Positions 1 to 13,700 of a stretch of 64,000 nt of DNA are shown in pieces (position 1 is the stretch's first letter; each line of letters starts with the position of its first letter). Position numbers and translations under genes: made by a program. Below the pieces are notes generated by a model that saw only the letters and a program-made list of their open reading frames with translations, had not been told where the DNA came from and searched no databases. Source of the stretch: Cordia subcordata. Its lineage: Eukaryota; Streptophyta; Magnoliopsida; Boraginales; Cordiaceae. The DNA is taken from the NCBI GenBank assembly GCA_028554755.1, contig JAPTOF010000012.1, forward strand, positions 452,501 to 516,500, read 5' to 3'.

Positions 1-41
1 GTTGACACCAAAAATGAGTAATTTTCAATTGATCAACTAAG

Positions 42-150
42 ACGTTATCTCAAAAAATTCGAACCCGATCCCAACAAACTCAGAGCTGCATGGGCAAGAT
101 TGTGGGACCAAGGGTCAGCACCGTCTTCCGGTTGGACCTCCTGGCCCTAA
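42..150 (+). CDS. Possible last coding exon of an unrecognised gene (partial)
   Basis: A short open stretch after a possible AG acceptor (40-41) reads RRYLKKFEPDPNKL, then RAAWARLWDQGSAPSSGWTSWP in two adjacent pieces, and stops at TAA 148-150. Its composition (three Trp in the last 15 residues, few AT-rich codons, sharp end) is unlike the surrounding AT-rich DNA and looks like the C-terminus of a real protein. An in-frame stop lies just upstream at 19-21, so an intron boundary or the window edge must separate it from the rest of the gene. It would point toward the 3' end of PEX5. I do not recognise the family; a chance open frame is possible. Confidence 0.35.
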
Positions 151-1750
151 AGCCGGGATAATTGCTGCATACCCATGTCTACTATAAAAGCAAATTTTAT
201 TATCACAATGGCCGTGTCACGTACGCTCCCTTAGAAGCAACTTGATTCCCCGAGAAGCAATAGTGAATTAAGCAAACATTCCCCAAAGCAACATATATAA
301 AATCAACATGTTTGAAATTAATTTTTGTCCTTGCTAGCTTTTATTCGATTCCTCCTGTCGGTAATTTAAACCATGTATGCCAAGAGTTGTTACACACCCC
401 ACTTATTAATGCTTCTTCATTTCAAAACAGATCACAATCACAGGCTGCATGCGTTCGAAAGTCATGGTCATGCATGGCAGACCATCTTCAGTTTATAAAA
501 ATGCAACATCCATTAACTGATTAAGATTATGATCAAATGTTATTTTTTGGAAAATATTAGGCTCTGTTTACACCAATAGGACTCAGTAAAAAGAGATTTG
601 AATCCCCACATTATGGGACGATATTGAATTTTTCTCATAATATACCCATTAAGAAAGTTCAACCGAAAGTTGAGATATAGCAAATTTGGGGAGAATCTAG
701 ACGCATTTTTAGACGAGGGCAAGCACCACAAATAGTTGGGGAATGTATGATGAGAGTCCCCTCGAGTCTAGACCTAGTAGGGGACTAATCAATTGTCAAC
801 TTGGGGGAGGAAATAGGATCAAAACCTCGAACCTTTTTGGTGCATAGTCGTTTGTGTCACAAAGCAATGCTGATAAATTTATACCAGACATGGGGTGGAT
901 GTGAAAGACGTAAAATCGATCACACACTGATTTTGAGGATTGAAGTGATAGAAGAGAAAAAGTAACAAGAAGAGGACAATATATATAATTGATGACAAAT
1001 CTAACTGAAAAACATATCTCAAAATTCATCAAACCACGCACCGACCACCCCCCTAATGATCCTACACAAAAGGTTCAATTAATAGGATAAAGTCCATCTC
1101 ACACACCCACTAGAATCACAGAGTCTACTGTTTATAGATATGCATCGAATATACAGTTTTTTATTTTTATTTTTGCGGATTAAGTAATTTCAGTATTACT
1201 AGTCGTTTGAAAAGTAATAGGGCTAATATAGTGATTTACTACTCAAAATTATTTCGTTATAATTACATCATCAATATACCATCACTCGATCTCCATAATA
1301 AAATTATAATGCTATCAAAAATCTAAGTAGAAGCAGTTGGACCAAATAAAAAGGCACAGTGAGCATTGTAGAAGCAATAAAATGATATTTTAAGCAAGAT
1401 GTTGTCTGAAGTCGACTACAATTTCCTTGTTGGTTTCTTACCATGCCATTTTCTCACATTTTATTTTGTACAAATAATTTACCAAATTGGTTCCCAACCT
1501 TATCGCCCAGAAACTATACCATCTCAAAACCATGCTACAAAGTTTACATCAAAATGGAGTCAAATTCAACAAAATGAAGACTTGCTATCTTTCGGAGGTG
1601 AGCTGAGCTGAGATGAAACGAGCAACATGCAGACGTGAATCTCAAATATGAATCTAACTTCTGCTCCGATCTTTACATCGTTTCTTAGGCTTGAGGAAAG
1701 AGGAAGTGCCCCGTTTATACCGCACATCAGCAGCAGAGCTCATTAGTACA
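151..1750. other. Intergenic DNA downstream of PEX5, nothing identified
   Basis: AT-rich sequence with several short open frames, none with a recognisable domain or a start and codon use that supports a gene. The last part, up to 1750, should include the PEX5 3' UTR, which is read on the minus strand. No repeat ends or RNA genes were recognised. Confidence 0.5.
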
Positions 1751-4700
1751 TCACAATGGGAACTCTTTCTGGAGAACGTCAAGATTTCGTGCATCACAAG
1801 CTTCCAGCATATCATTACGAGAAGCACAGCTGCACAATAGGAAGGGACGATACATGAGTACCACTTGCTGGGCCGGTTAGCAAAGAATGAGCTTGATATT
1901 TAAGTGACCTACCTCAATGAGATTCTGAGATATTGCCAGGCATTATCGGCCTTTGGATTCATTGCAAGAGCGCGGACATAGTATCGAATAGAGTCCTCAT
2001 ACATACCCTGAAAACAGATGTTTGTATTCCAGATTAGTGCATACTATAATTAGGAGACTCATCATTCTTATATGCTGAAGAATACAAGGCATTTTCAATT
2101 TCGCACTTGAAAACTTTCACCACAAGGAAACATCGAAAAGAAACCAGTTTCTTTTTTCAAACAAGATATGCTTCCATTTTTTCAGGAACAGGAGTCTCTG
2201 TGCATTTAAAATCTGAATAGAGGATCATGATCCAGTAAACATTAAGTAATCGAATTCAGCAAACGATGAAAAAGGAAAATCAAAATGAGATCTCTGCTGG
2301 CTCCCCTGGCTGCTGAAGATTTTGAAGATCTGATGCAAAGCAAGTTCACAAAATCACATGGACTGTCAAAAGATAACAATTTGAACAATAAACACCAAGA
2401 CACGACCATGTTTTTGTGCATTCGGCTGACCAAATAAAACCTCGTGAAGATCCTGATGTGCAACAATTTCCTCTAAATATTGTCCCTAGTGTATTCCATC
2501 CCAGTTGATATCAGTATGCAAAAAAGGCAATTTACCCCCTTTTGTCATTCCCAAAATTTCTATTTATCCACCCGTTATTAAGGGGGGAGAAAAATTCTAT
2601 TTCCATTTGAGCAACGCAAATTACAAGCTTAATATCTAATGCTGAAGATCAATGGAAGACAAATAATAAAATTACTAAAGCCCATCTTCACCAATATTGA
2701 GTGCAATAAGCTACATTGAAGTAATTTATGGAAGCATTAAAACTGAGACTTAACCCTCCACATCCTAGCATCACCACTGAGCCTTAACCCTGTCATTTAA
2801 CTTACCCGGATTGTGATTTTGAGGGATTGTTTTCAATTGCTTACGAAGGAAGTAACCAGCAAAATAGAGGAGACATATGGAGCAATTTGTCATATTCACT
2901 AATTTTCACATGTGAAGCATTCAACCTGTATTATTAATTATGGCTAATTGAAACAATTCCAGGCAAGACCTCATAAATAGAGCACCCCTAGCTGTAGAAT
3001 TATGTACAAGGAAAATACTGGACAAGTTATGCATGTTATGGTTTTAGTTTAATAGAGCCCAAAGAAACTGAAGAATAAAGAATTAAAGAGGAAAAAAACC
3101 TGGTTCGCGTAGCTAATACCCATATTTGCCCATGCTCGTACATAGTTAGGCTTTAAATCGAGTGCCTGAGAAAGAACAAAGAAAACACAGATGTTGTTAT
3201 TTTGATGGGTTACAACCGCAACATTTGCTATTTGGATAATTGGATTTAACATGTCCAACATTTATAAACATGCAAATACCAGTACACAAGAAGCTAGTGT
3301 AAGCATATAAAATATTCAGATCTGAAATCTCAAGGTCCTCTTGCAAATACATAAATAGATAAAGTGCTATGCATTTTAAAAGCAGCCAGCCTAAATCTTA
3401 GAAAGGCTGTCAAAAGGTTGAGCACTTCCTCATCAGTACTTAAAGAAGTAACACGAGTAATGATGGGAAGATCAATTTTTGGGTCAAAAATGGGAAGATC
3501 AATATAAAGACACCACTAATTACAGGGTTTTTGGATAATTGTTGTATAGGCAGGTCCATGTTATTTGTGTCCGTATGCGTATAATATGGATGGATGTGGG
3601 TCTAGACTCGGATAAAAATGCAGAGAAATATTTCACGTTATTCCAATAAATGATTACGACCATCATCAGCAATTTATCTCATACACGGCATATATTTTAC
3701 TGGTTAAGAGCTCAATGCTTGGCACTACATCCTTCCTGGTCCACCTTTGTGTGTGCGTAGAATTTGTAAAAGCAACGAGTTGCTTACCTGCTGATAGGCC
3801 GATATGGCATCAGCACTCTGAACACTGTTAGCTTGTGTTGCACCAAGCTTGTTCCAGAGTGAGTAATCTCGGGGCTTGAGTTTCAAAGCTGTCTTAAAGG
3901 ACTCAATGGCCCTGTCGTATTCTCTGGATAAGTTGTAAAGTACTCCGAGCACTATGTGTATGTCGGCATCATCTGGAGACATCTTAGCAGCATCATTAAA
4001 CAATGCAGAGACCTGTGCAAGAAGAAAACCAAAAATCACGAATAAGAAAATCACTTGTAATTCCGGAGGCTCCAATAGATCACACTGGCTCTGGATCATC
4101 TAAAATTTCTCACATCAACTTCTTGAAACTTGGTATCATAGCAATGAAAATCTAAGGATGCTATGTATACCATCAATGGACAATATGCCTAAACAGTCGA
4201 CATATATGCTATCCAGTCCTGGCACAAGCATATGTGCATGAAGAAGAGAAAAAGAGGAATGGCAACAGAGTCAAAAGGATCCTCACATCAGCATGATATA
4301 GAGATTCGGGCTCTTGTGGAGGGGCAAGTGTCCCATATTTTGGGTGGTGACGTAGCCAACTGTACAGATACTTCAGTGCAGCAGTTTGTTCCAACTCTGC
4401 AGATTTCCAAGACAAGATTATCTTTAATACTTGTAGACTGTACACTTCACAAAATGACACTGAAAACTCATAGCTGGAGGAAATCTACATGAAGGATGCT
4501 CTTTACGCAGTCAGAGAGGAAAGTACTTTTCAGCAGAAGTAAAGGCTAATTATTTATATTCTTCAAGACCTCAAGAAGAAGGTACCAACCATTGGTATGG
4601 CTCACACCAAGCGCAAGAAGTACTTCCAGGTTTGTTGCATCTGCTTCATGTGCACGCATCATGGCTGCAATAGCCTATAACATGACCAGATTCTCCATGA

Positions 4701-7700
4701 AAAAATAAGAAACAAACCAGTTTTCCAACTTCCGCAACAATGAACATTTTACAATCCAAACAATTACCAAGATTTGACTTAGCAAAAAGAACAATTACGG
4801 GTGTGCCTTTTTATTGAATAAAATTCCAGAAAATCATCCATTAGATGCATTGATCATATCTTGGAATAATATCACAAGACGTGGGAAGTATCATTTTCTA
4901 TACCAGGGCAAACCTATGTTGAAATCTTTGACTAAACTGTAGAATTTTTTTTTTGGGTCGAACTGTAGAACTTTAACCACATTTAAATTCCTGAAGAAAT
5001 ATTGTTTTCTAAAATCTTGCAATTAATTGCCGTTTGGAAGGTATTTTCATCAGATTATTAAGTGAACATACAAAACAATATGAAGAACATCTGATTGGCA
5101 TTAAAATTTGAGAAAAACAACTTGCTGACATGCTCCAAAAGCTGATTTATCACGCGAATTGATGGCCATGAATCACCGTCTAATTACCTCATCAAAATTT
5201 GGCAAAGGTGTCTAAATGCAGTCAATGTCAAAAATTTGGTAAAGGTGTCTAAATGCAGTCAATGTCAAACTTTTCATTTCTATAGGCCTTAAATAAGAAA
5301 AAGGAAAAGAACAATAATGAAAACAAAGTATTGAGACTGTGAAGAATATCGCAAAACCCATGTTTGTCTTTGTTAAGTATGAGTTAGGTAGTATATTGTT
5401 ATAATAAGTCTCTCTCCCACATTGGAAGAGAGACCATATTTGTTGTTTTTCATAATATTATAAATAGAGTAGGCTAGTACTCTAAAAGGTACGAAGCCTT
5501 TAAACCATTCTTTTATCTTTATGTCTCTTTCCTTATTAATATGGTATCTAGAGCCAAACCTAACCCTAAAATAATATAACCCACCACAAAACACCACCAC
5601 CAGCCGCTGCTCTGTCTTAATTCCGCCAGAAAAATTATATCAAAACCCTAACCCTAGATGTCATCTCCGATTAGCTATCATCCAACCTTTCTTTCTCAAA
5701 TCTGAACCCACTAGGAGCTTTATTGTACTCAGGCGACCTTGGACATCACTTTTCTATTGCCGGAAGACCCCCACACCGCCGCCACGCGCCGCCGCCGGAG
5801 CTCCGACCGGCCACCATCTCAGACCAGAATGCTCGCGTTGGTCTGCTCATCTCCGCTGTCTGGTTGGTTTCGCAAGTTTTTTGCTCGATCATGCTTATTT
5901 ATGATCAACAGATCTGTTAAGTTCTAAAAAAAAAAAAAACAGAGACAAAAAAAATGCAAAATTAATTTTCTTTTGGTCTCTTCATTATTAGCTTAGCCTG
6001 TGGGAGTACCATTGTTATAGTGTAGGTTGCTGCACATTTATCTCTTTTCTTAGTTATTATGGAATCTGTTTCTACTGAGAAAACAGAGACTCATGCCAAG
6101 TCCTCAAGAACTCAAGTTACTGCTGCTTCATCAATTGTTGTCCCCTCCTTTTCTAGTACTCCTACTGTCACTACAATCAAATTGAATGGCAAAAGTTACT
6201 CGTCATGGTCTGTGGCCGTCAACATTTGGTTTCTTGGGCAAGGATTAGAAGACCATCTATCTTCTGATTGCCCGTCTGGTTTATCTGCGGCCGACTCTCG
6301 TACCTTGCATCATGTCGATGCCCAGTTGGTAAGTTTGCTCTGGCAATCCATGGAAGATTCCATTCAAACATGCTTTCGGAATTGCCAAACCTGTAAATCT
6401 ATCTGGAATTCTGCTAAAGTACGATATTCCCATCAAGTTACTCGAGCATTCGATGTTGTGTCCAATATGTTGCGGGCGAGCGGATATGGAATTGTGATTA
6501 TTACACCGTTTTACAATTCCATGATTGAATTCCGTGACCTTTTTCCGCTCGATCGATCTTACGGAGATAGCACAACAATGGGATAATTTGTGCTTGATCT
6601 TACGTTACACGAACTTCATCCTCGATATGATGCTGCACGTTCTCAATTGCTATCTAGCTCTACTTTGCCAACTCTAGATGATGCTTATGCTCGAGTACAG
6701 CGTGCTCATTCTCACTCCTTGATTTCTGGTTCGCAAGATGATCAATCTGCCTTGGTTGCTCCTACATCGATCCGTGATGATAACTTTGATCGTGGGGTCG
6801 CGGTAGAGGTCGTGGTACTTACGGGCGAGGAGGTCGCTCAAATGGCGGCGTCCTCGTTGTAGTTCTTGTAATTCGTAATAAACTTGGTCATGTTCGAGAG
6901 AATTGTTGGACTCTTCGTGGTCGCCCTTCTCGGGTTGCCAACACGGTCCAAACAAATTACATTGAGTCTTCTGCTTCTGCGGTTCCTACTTCGATGACTG
7001 TTACAGGGGATGAATATTCCGAGTTCCTACAATATAAGGCATCTAAACAAGCTATGTATCCCGCTTCAACCGCCTCTTTTGCCCAGGCTAGCCCATCCAC
7101 AGCTCTTATGGCTCGTACTGTACCTGACCTTGGTCCTTGGATTCTTGATTCCGGTGCATCTAATCATATTTGTGGTAATGTTCGTTTATTCTCTGATTTT
7201 AGACCTGGCATGTTTTCACATGTCACACTTGCAAATGGGTCGTCTGCCTCTGCTCGTGGAACTGGTATTGCCCATCCTACGTCTAATCTTCCCATCTCAT
7301 CTGTTTTATATCTTCCGAAATTCCCTTTTAACCTTTTATCTATTAGTCAGCTTACCAAACTACTTAACTGTTCTGTGACATTTACTGCTGACTCTGTGTC
7401 CATCCAGGATCTAAAGACTGGCGCGAAGATTGGTACCGGGCGTGAGGAGCAAGGACTCTACCATCTTGATGTTCCTCAATCTACCACGTGTTATTGCCCC
7501 CTCACCAGAACAAGTCCACTCTCATCTTTGTCATCCTTCTCTGCCTCACCTAAAAAAAATGGTTCGTAGTTTAGGATCAGTCAGAGAATTGTCTTGTGAG
7601 TCCTGTCAGTTAGGCAAGCATAGTTGTAGTTCTTTCATTAATCGAGTCAATAAACGGGCTACTGCCCCCTTTGCTCTTGTTCATTCTGATATTTGCGGTC

Positions 7701-10700
7701 CATGTCGAACTACTTCCAAATCTGGATTCCGTTATTTTGTTACATTTATTGATGATTATTCCCGTATGACATGGTTGTTTTTAATGAAAGAACGTTCTGA
7801 GGTGTTTTCTATTTTTACCAAGTTTTATGCTGAAATTCACAAGCAATTTGGGGTTTCTATTTAGGTTCTTCGCAGTGACAATGCGAAGGAATACTTTTCT
7901 TCTTCTTTTTCTTCATTTCTATCTTCTCATGGCATTCTTCACCAGTCGTCTTGTTCGCATACTCCACAACAAAATGGGGTGGCTGAAAGGAAGAATCGTC
8001 ATCTCATTGAGACGGCTCGTACTCTTCTTCTCCATAGACATGTGCCTTTTCGTTTTTGGGATGATGCGATCCTAACATCATGCTATCTTATCAACCGTAT
8101 GCCATCCTCTGTGTTACATGATCAAATACCGTTCTCTATTTTGTTCCATCGAGATGCTATTTACATGCTTCCTCCTCGGGTTTTTGGATGTGTCTGCTTT
8201 GTCCACAATCTTTCCCCTGGGGTAGACAAGTTAGGCCTTCGATCTATCAAGTGTGTGTTTCTTGGGTACTCTCGGTATCAAAAGGGTTACCGTTGTTACT
8301 CTCCTTAGTCACAGCAATGGTTTGTGTCGGCTGATATTACCTTCTTTGAACATGCTTCCTTTTTCCCTTCTACCACCACTTCTGATACCGTGGTTGAGTA
8401 TTTGCCACTTCCAGTACCCACCTTCGATGCACCTTTGGCTCCTTCTCCTACTTCCACTCCCAATGCTGCTTCACCATTGCCTTCGACTGTACGTCCAGAT
8501 AGACCGGACCTACGGGTTTATTCACGCCGACCGCGTCCATTGCTACCTGCCCCGATATCCTCTGATTCGCCACCTTCAGATCCAGTTTCTGATCAACCGT
8601 CTGATCTTGACATGCCCATTGCTCTTCGTAAAGGTACTCGTTCCTGCACCACTAAGCATCCTATATCTAACTTTGTGTCTTACTCTTCTTTGTCTCCTTC
8701 ATATGCTTCCTTTGTTGCCTCGCTTTCTTCTGTTTCCATTCCTAAGTCTGTGGCAGAGGCGTGTGCTCATCCTGGTTGACGAGCTGCTATGCTTGAAGAA
8801 ATGTCAGCATTACATCATAATGGAACTTGGGAGTTAGTTGACTTTCCAGCCGGTAAGTCCTCTGTTGGTTGTCGATGGGTGTATACAGTGAAGGTCTCAC
8901 CAGATGGTCAGGTGGATCGTTTGAAAGCTCGACTTGTGGCCAAGGGATACACACAGGTCCATGGACTTGATTATGGTGACACATTTTCTCCCGTGGCTAA
9001 GATGTCCTCTGTTCGTATTTTCTTTTCCTTGGCAGCTATTCATCATTGGTCACTTCATCAGCTGGATATCAAGAATGCTTTCCTGAATGGTGATCTTGAT
9101 GAGGAAGTGTATATGGAGCAACTGCCAGGGTTTGTTGCTCAGGGGGAGTCTCAGAAGGTATGTCATTTAAAGAAGACGCTGTATGGTCTCAAGCAATCTC
9201 CGAGGGCGTGGTTTGGACGCTTCAGTACTACGGTTCTAGAATTTGGCATGACTCGTTGTAATGTGGACCATTCGGTGTTCTATCGATGCTCATCTGGTAA
9301 ACGACTTCTTTTGATTGTGCATGTAGATGATATTGTCATAACAGGTGATAATAGCAACGGGATTGATGAGTTGAAGGCCTTTCTTCATCAGCAATTCCAA
9401 ACCAAAGATTTAAGGCCACTTCACTATTTTTTGGGTATTGAGGTTGCACAGTCGAAGCAAGGGGTATTTATTACTCAACGTAAATATGCATTAGATACAT
9501 TGAGTGAGGCAGGGTTACTTGGCGCACGACCTTGTGACTCACCTATGGACCCAAATGTGAAGCTTCTTCCAGATGAAGGGGAGTTGATATCAGATCCGGG
9601 GAGATACAGAAGGTTTAGTTGGAAAACTCAATTACCTTACAGTTACTCGACCGGATATCTCATTTGCAGTAAGTGTTGTCAGTCAGTTTCTGAACTCTCC
9701 ACGAGAAAGACATTAGGAAGCGGTTATTCGAATCTTACGGTGTATTAAAGGCTCACCTGGGAAAGGCTTGCTGTATAGTGACCATGGGCACATGGAGGTT
9801 GTTGGGTACTCAGACGCTGATTGGGCAGGGAGTCCTACTGATAGGAGGTCCACCTCTGGTTTCTGTGTGTTTGTCGGAGGAAATCTTGTTTCCTGGAAGA
9901 GTAAGAAACAAAATGTAGTGGCCCGTTCGAGTGCTGAATAAGAATATCGGGCTATGGCAGTAGCTACTTGTGAGTTGATATGGGTAAAAAATCTTCTGAA
10001 AGAGCTTCAAATCACCTGTTCAAGTCCTATGAAACTTGTTTGCGATAATCAGGCTGCTATATATATTGCCACAAACCCAGTGTTTCATGAAAGGACTAAA
10101 CACATTGAGATAGATTGTCATTTTGTTAGGCAAAAGCTATTATCCAAAGAAATTATTACTTCTTTCGTTAGCTCGAGTGATCAGTTAGCTGATCTATTTA
10201 CAAAGTCTCTTGGTGGTTCTCGGGTTAAATATATTTGTAACAAGCTGGGCACTTATGATATATATGCTCCAACATGAGGGGGAGTGTTAAGTATGAGTTA
10301 GGTAGTTTATTGTTATAATAAATCTCTCTCCCATATCGGAAGAGAGACCATATTTGTTATTTTTCATAATATTATAAATAAAGTAGACTAGTACTCTAAA
10401 AGGTACGAAGCCTTTAAACCATTCTTTTATCTTTATGTCTCTTTCCTTATTAACAGTCTTCAGCAAAAGATGTGTTGTATAAGTAAAATGAAATGCATCT
10501 CCATAAAGGTACCAGAAAGCAGAGTGAAAATTTCACAGTAGTGAGTTCCGTGAGCAAATCTATGTTGCATGCAATAGCTAATTTTAACCTGTTGGTCGTC
10601 ATCATTCTCTGCGTGTGTTATGCCAAGTAACCTCCAACCCTCAGCATTCTCAGGATTTTTCAATACTTCAGCCTCCAAAGCAAGAACTGCTTCACTCAGA

Positions 10701-13700
10701 AGCCCTTTCCGGAACAGCTCCTGACCTTCTTTAAGAGGGTTAGGGTGACCAACGTAAGGGTTCAAATCAGAGAACACATACACCCCCCTCGATGCTTCGG
10801 ATTGCTTTTTGAGAGCCGCTTGCTCATTTAGATACCTATACATCAGAGTACCATAAACTCATTTAGTGAATTTTGGAAGACATGAGACTCAGATAGGATG
10901 CATGGGACCAATGAGTACTCGCCAAATCAAACAATGGCCTTCCTACAAACAACACAATGCACATTTGATGTCTGAGAAAGAACAAACTGAACCCAAATGG
11001 AGTGCAGAATAAAATCAAAAAGAGAAACAGAATTGAATGACTGTTAAGCCGAATCAATAATTTGACATGACATAGAGCACCAATGAAATTCCATCTCATG
11101 GCTACAAAACTTGACAGGTAACTTATACAACTTGCAACAAGTAAGAAAGAAATATTCATCAAAAAATTAGCTAGAAACTTAAATAGTAAAAAAGTAAAAA
11201 ATAAAATAAACTTAAACTAGTTAAAAGGTTTTCTAAACTATACAAAACAAGAACAATGGGGCACACACTAGCACATAACATGAGATAGTTGGCAGTCAAT
11301 TGACAAGAACTATATATATCTTTCAGGAGATAACTGAACATACTCATCATATGCATTTGCCCAATTATCAGCAGCATTATCATCCAAAGCTCCTTCTGCA
11401 ACCTGACGTCCAAATTCTTCTGCCCAGTCATCAACATGCAATTTCGAGAACTCATTGACCCACTGATCATCTATTGGCCCATGACCGTGTTCAGAGGCAA
11501 ATTCATTCGCCCACCCATCAGGCCCACGAGAAATCTGAAAAGAAGGAAGCATTAAGCAGTTAAAGACAAAAACCTTCTATTCGTTTAAGGCAACTGTCTA
11601 AACTACTCTCATATACAGCAAATTAGTTGAAACACTAATGCTACACTACTTGACAATTTCCTAATGAGGTTGATGTACAATAACAGTTACACATTTGCTG
11701 CTTACTGGAGGAGAGTGTTGTGGACATTGACCTGAGTACCACTTAAACACCCCATAACTTCACTGCTCCATGAATATAAAAGAAAGAAGAAGAAAAAACA
11801 TACAAGCAGACTTCATAGCAATGTTAAAATAGTGGTAATAGACTAAGCCCAAAAGATATCCCAGATGCCAGATATAAGCAATCATAACAGAACAGCTCTA
11901 TCACTAGCAACCTAGAATATAATATGGCATCATTTCTGATTACCAAAAGAAGGGATACAAGATAGTTCCCATTTTAAGCTAAGGAATTCATTATCATCTT
12001 AACTAAGTTTATACTTGCCTCCTCATGCACAAACTGGTCAGCCCATGTTTGACCTCTATTATACTGCTGCTGGTATTCTGTTGCCCAATCTCCAGGTGCA
12101 GATAATTCAGCGGGTTTGACTTGATTGTCCTCTATTGTAAGTTCACCACGGCTCATCTTTGATACAAATTGGAGGAACTTTGAATTCTGTAATACAGCAC
12201 AACAGTAAGGAACATTTGCCACATGTTAAGGATTAAGATTATACGAATGATCGGGAAGGGAACAAGACCTCTTCACATAACATACTTTCCTGAAAGTCAC
12301 CAAATCTTTACCTCTAATAGGGCCTATATTAAAAGATTATCAAAAGCTTAATGTCGAACTTGAGTGCTTGAGGTATTTTTGGAAGTCTCTGGTAGATCCA
12401 TGTAGAAAACTTTTTAATTATGATCTAATTCCTTTTGGACTGGACATGAGCAGAGAAAAAATAAATGGACATAACGAATGATTTGTGTTTTCATGCTTTC
12501 CTTTTCACATTTTCCATTTTGTCTTTTATTGAACAATGTAAAAATATAATAAGTGAAGTAGCAGATTGATGGCTCAGTTAACTGATCTTTAGCAATCATA
12601 AAAATACAACAATAATGTAATTAATGTTGTGTTTTGTATAAGCTTATTATAAGATGCTTATCTTATTTTATGTGTATATTAAAAAAAGTATGGTTTGGTT
12701 TGAGTTTTCATAAGAAGCTTGTGATAAGATGTCTTATCTATGGTTGAAAAAATAGTCACGGATGGATTGCTTATATCTTATAAGATAAAAAGGATGGTTT
12801 GTTTTGAGTTTTGATGAGAAGCTTGTGATAAGATGTCTTATAACTTATAAGATAAAAAGAGACAACAAACATCATGTCAATAAGATAAGCACCTTATAAT
12901 AAGCTTATAACAAACACAGCATAATTAGTACAAATGAAAACTTCAATTATTGAATGGAGAATTTCAAGAACCATGCAATTGCAATTTTTCAATGCATAGC
13001 TCATATGTTCAATTGTTTCCTGATGCATCTAGAAATATCTACCATCTTTTAATATCTCTCCCTGCTTCTTTTTTCTCTTATGACATGAACAGGAGAGGAG
13101 AGAGAAGCTACAGTATCCATAACATGTACAGTGATAAAATTCTGAAATCACAGGGAAAAAGAACACTTAATAAGCATATCTAACCTGGAATTTTGGATCA
13201 TTATTCTGAGCTAAGGTGTGTGCTAATAAACGAGTCTGCTCCATGGCAGCCAAGTTAGGAACATTGGCTCCACTCATTTGACCCATTGCTACAATTTGGG
13301 ATTGCTCCTGCAAAAGTAAATAGAGACATTATAATTTCAGGAAACTAATACCTTCAGAAGGTTACAAGTTGGACAATATCAAAGAAAACAGAACTAGTAT
13401 AATTTGGATGCAAGTCTTCAAGATTGGTCTAATCATAAAAATAGCAGATGACAGAAACAAAGAAATTGTGACATTAGATATCACAATGATGAACCTTTCT
13501 TTTCCTTCAGTGGCAGATAAGTAGACCTCCCATCTTCTTTTGGCCTCTGTGAGTGGGGAGGGCTGTACAAACTCAGCTTTAGCTTAAAGAAAGAGAAGAG
13601 AAAGAGAAAAAGTGAGCAGGGGGGAGGTTCCGTGGTTTGGTTAGTGGAAGGAAGAGAAGATTCAGAGAGGATGACACTTACGGTGGAATATTATTATTGA

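Larger units (their letters stand above)
5371..10455 (+). mobile_element. Ty1-copia LTR retrotransposon in PEX5 intron 9, antisense to PEX5
   Basis: A full-length element of 5085 bp: two 171-bp LTRs, a primer-binding site, gag, protease, integrase, RT and RNase H in copia order (integrase before RT), and a polypurine tract. It is flanked by the 5-bp target duplication GTCTT (5366-5370 and 10456-10460), so the insertion is complete and unrearranged. The reading frame is broken by several stops and frameshifts, so it cannot act alone. The LTRs differ at about 8 of 171 sites, which suggests an insertion of a few million years at usual plant rates (inference). It enlarges intron 9 to 5.9 kb, yet the PEX5 exons on both sides remain intact. 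Confidence 0.96.

Noticed and set aside
7010..8837. Several long frames overlapping the copia integrase and linker (for example 7010-7378, 8253-8837)
   Set aside because: They are off-frame shadows of the retrotransposon genes.
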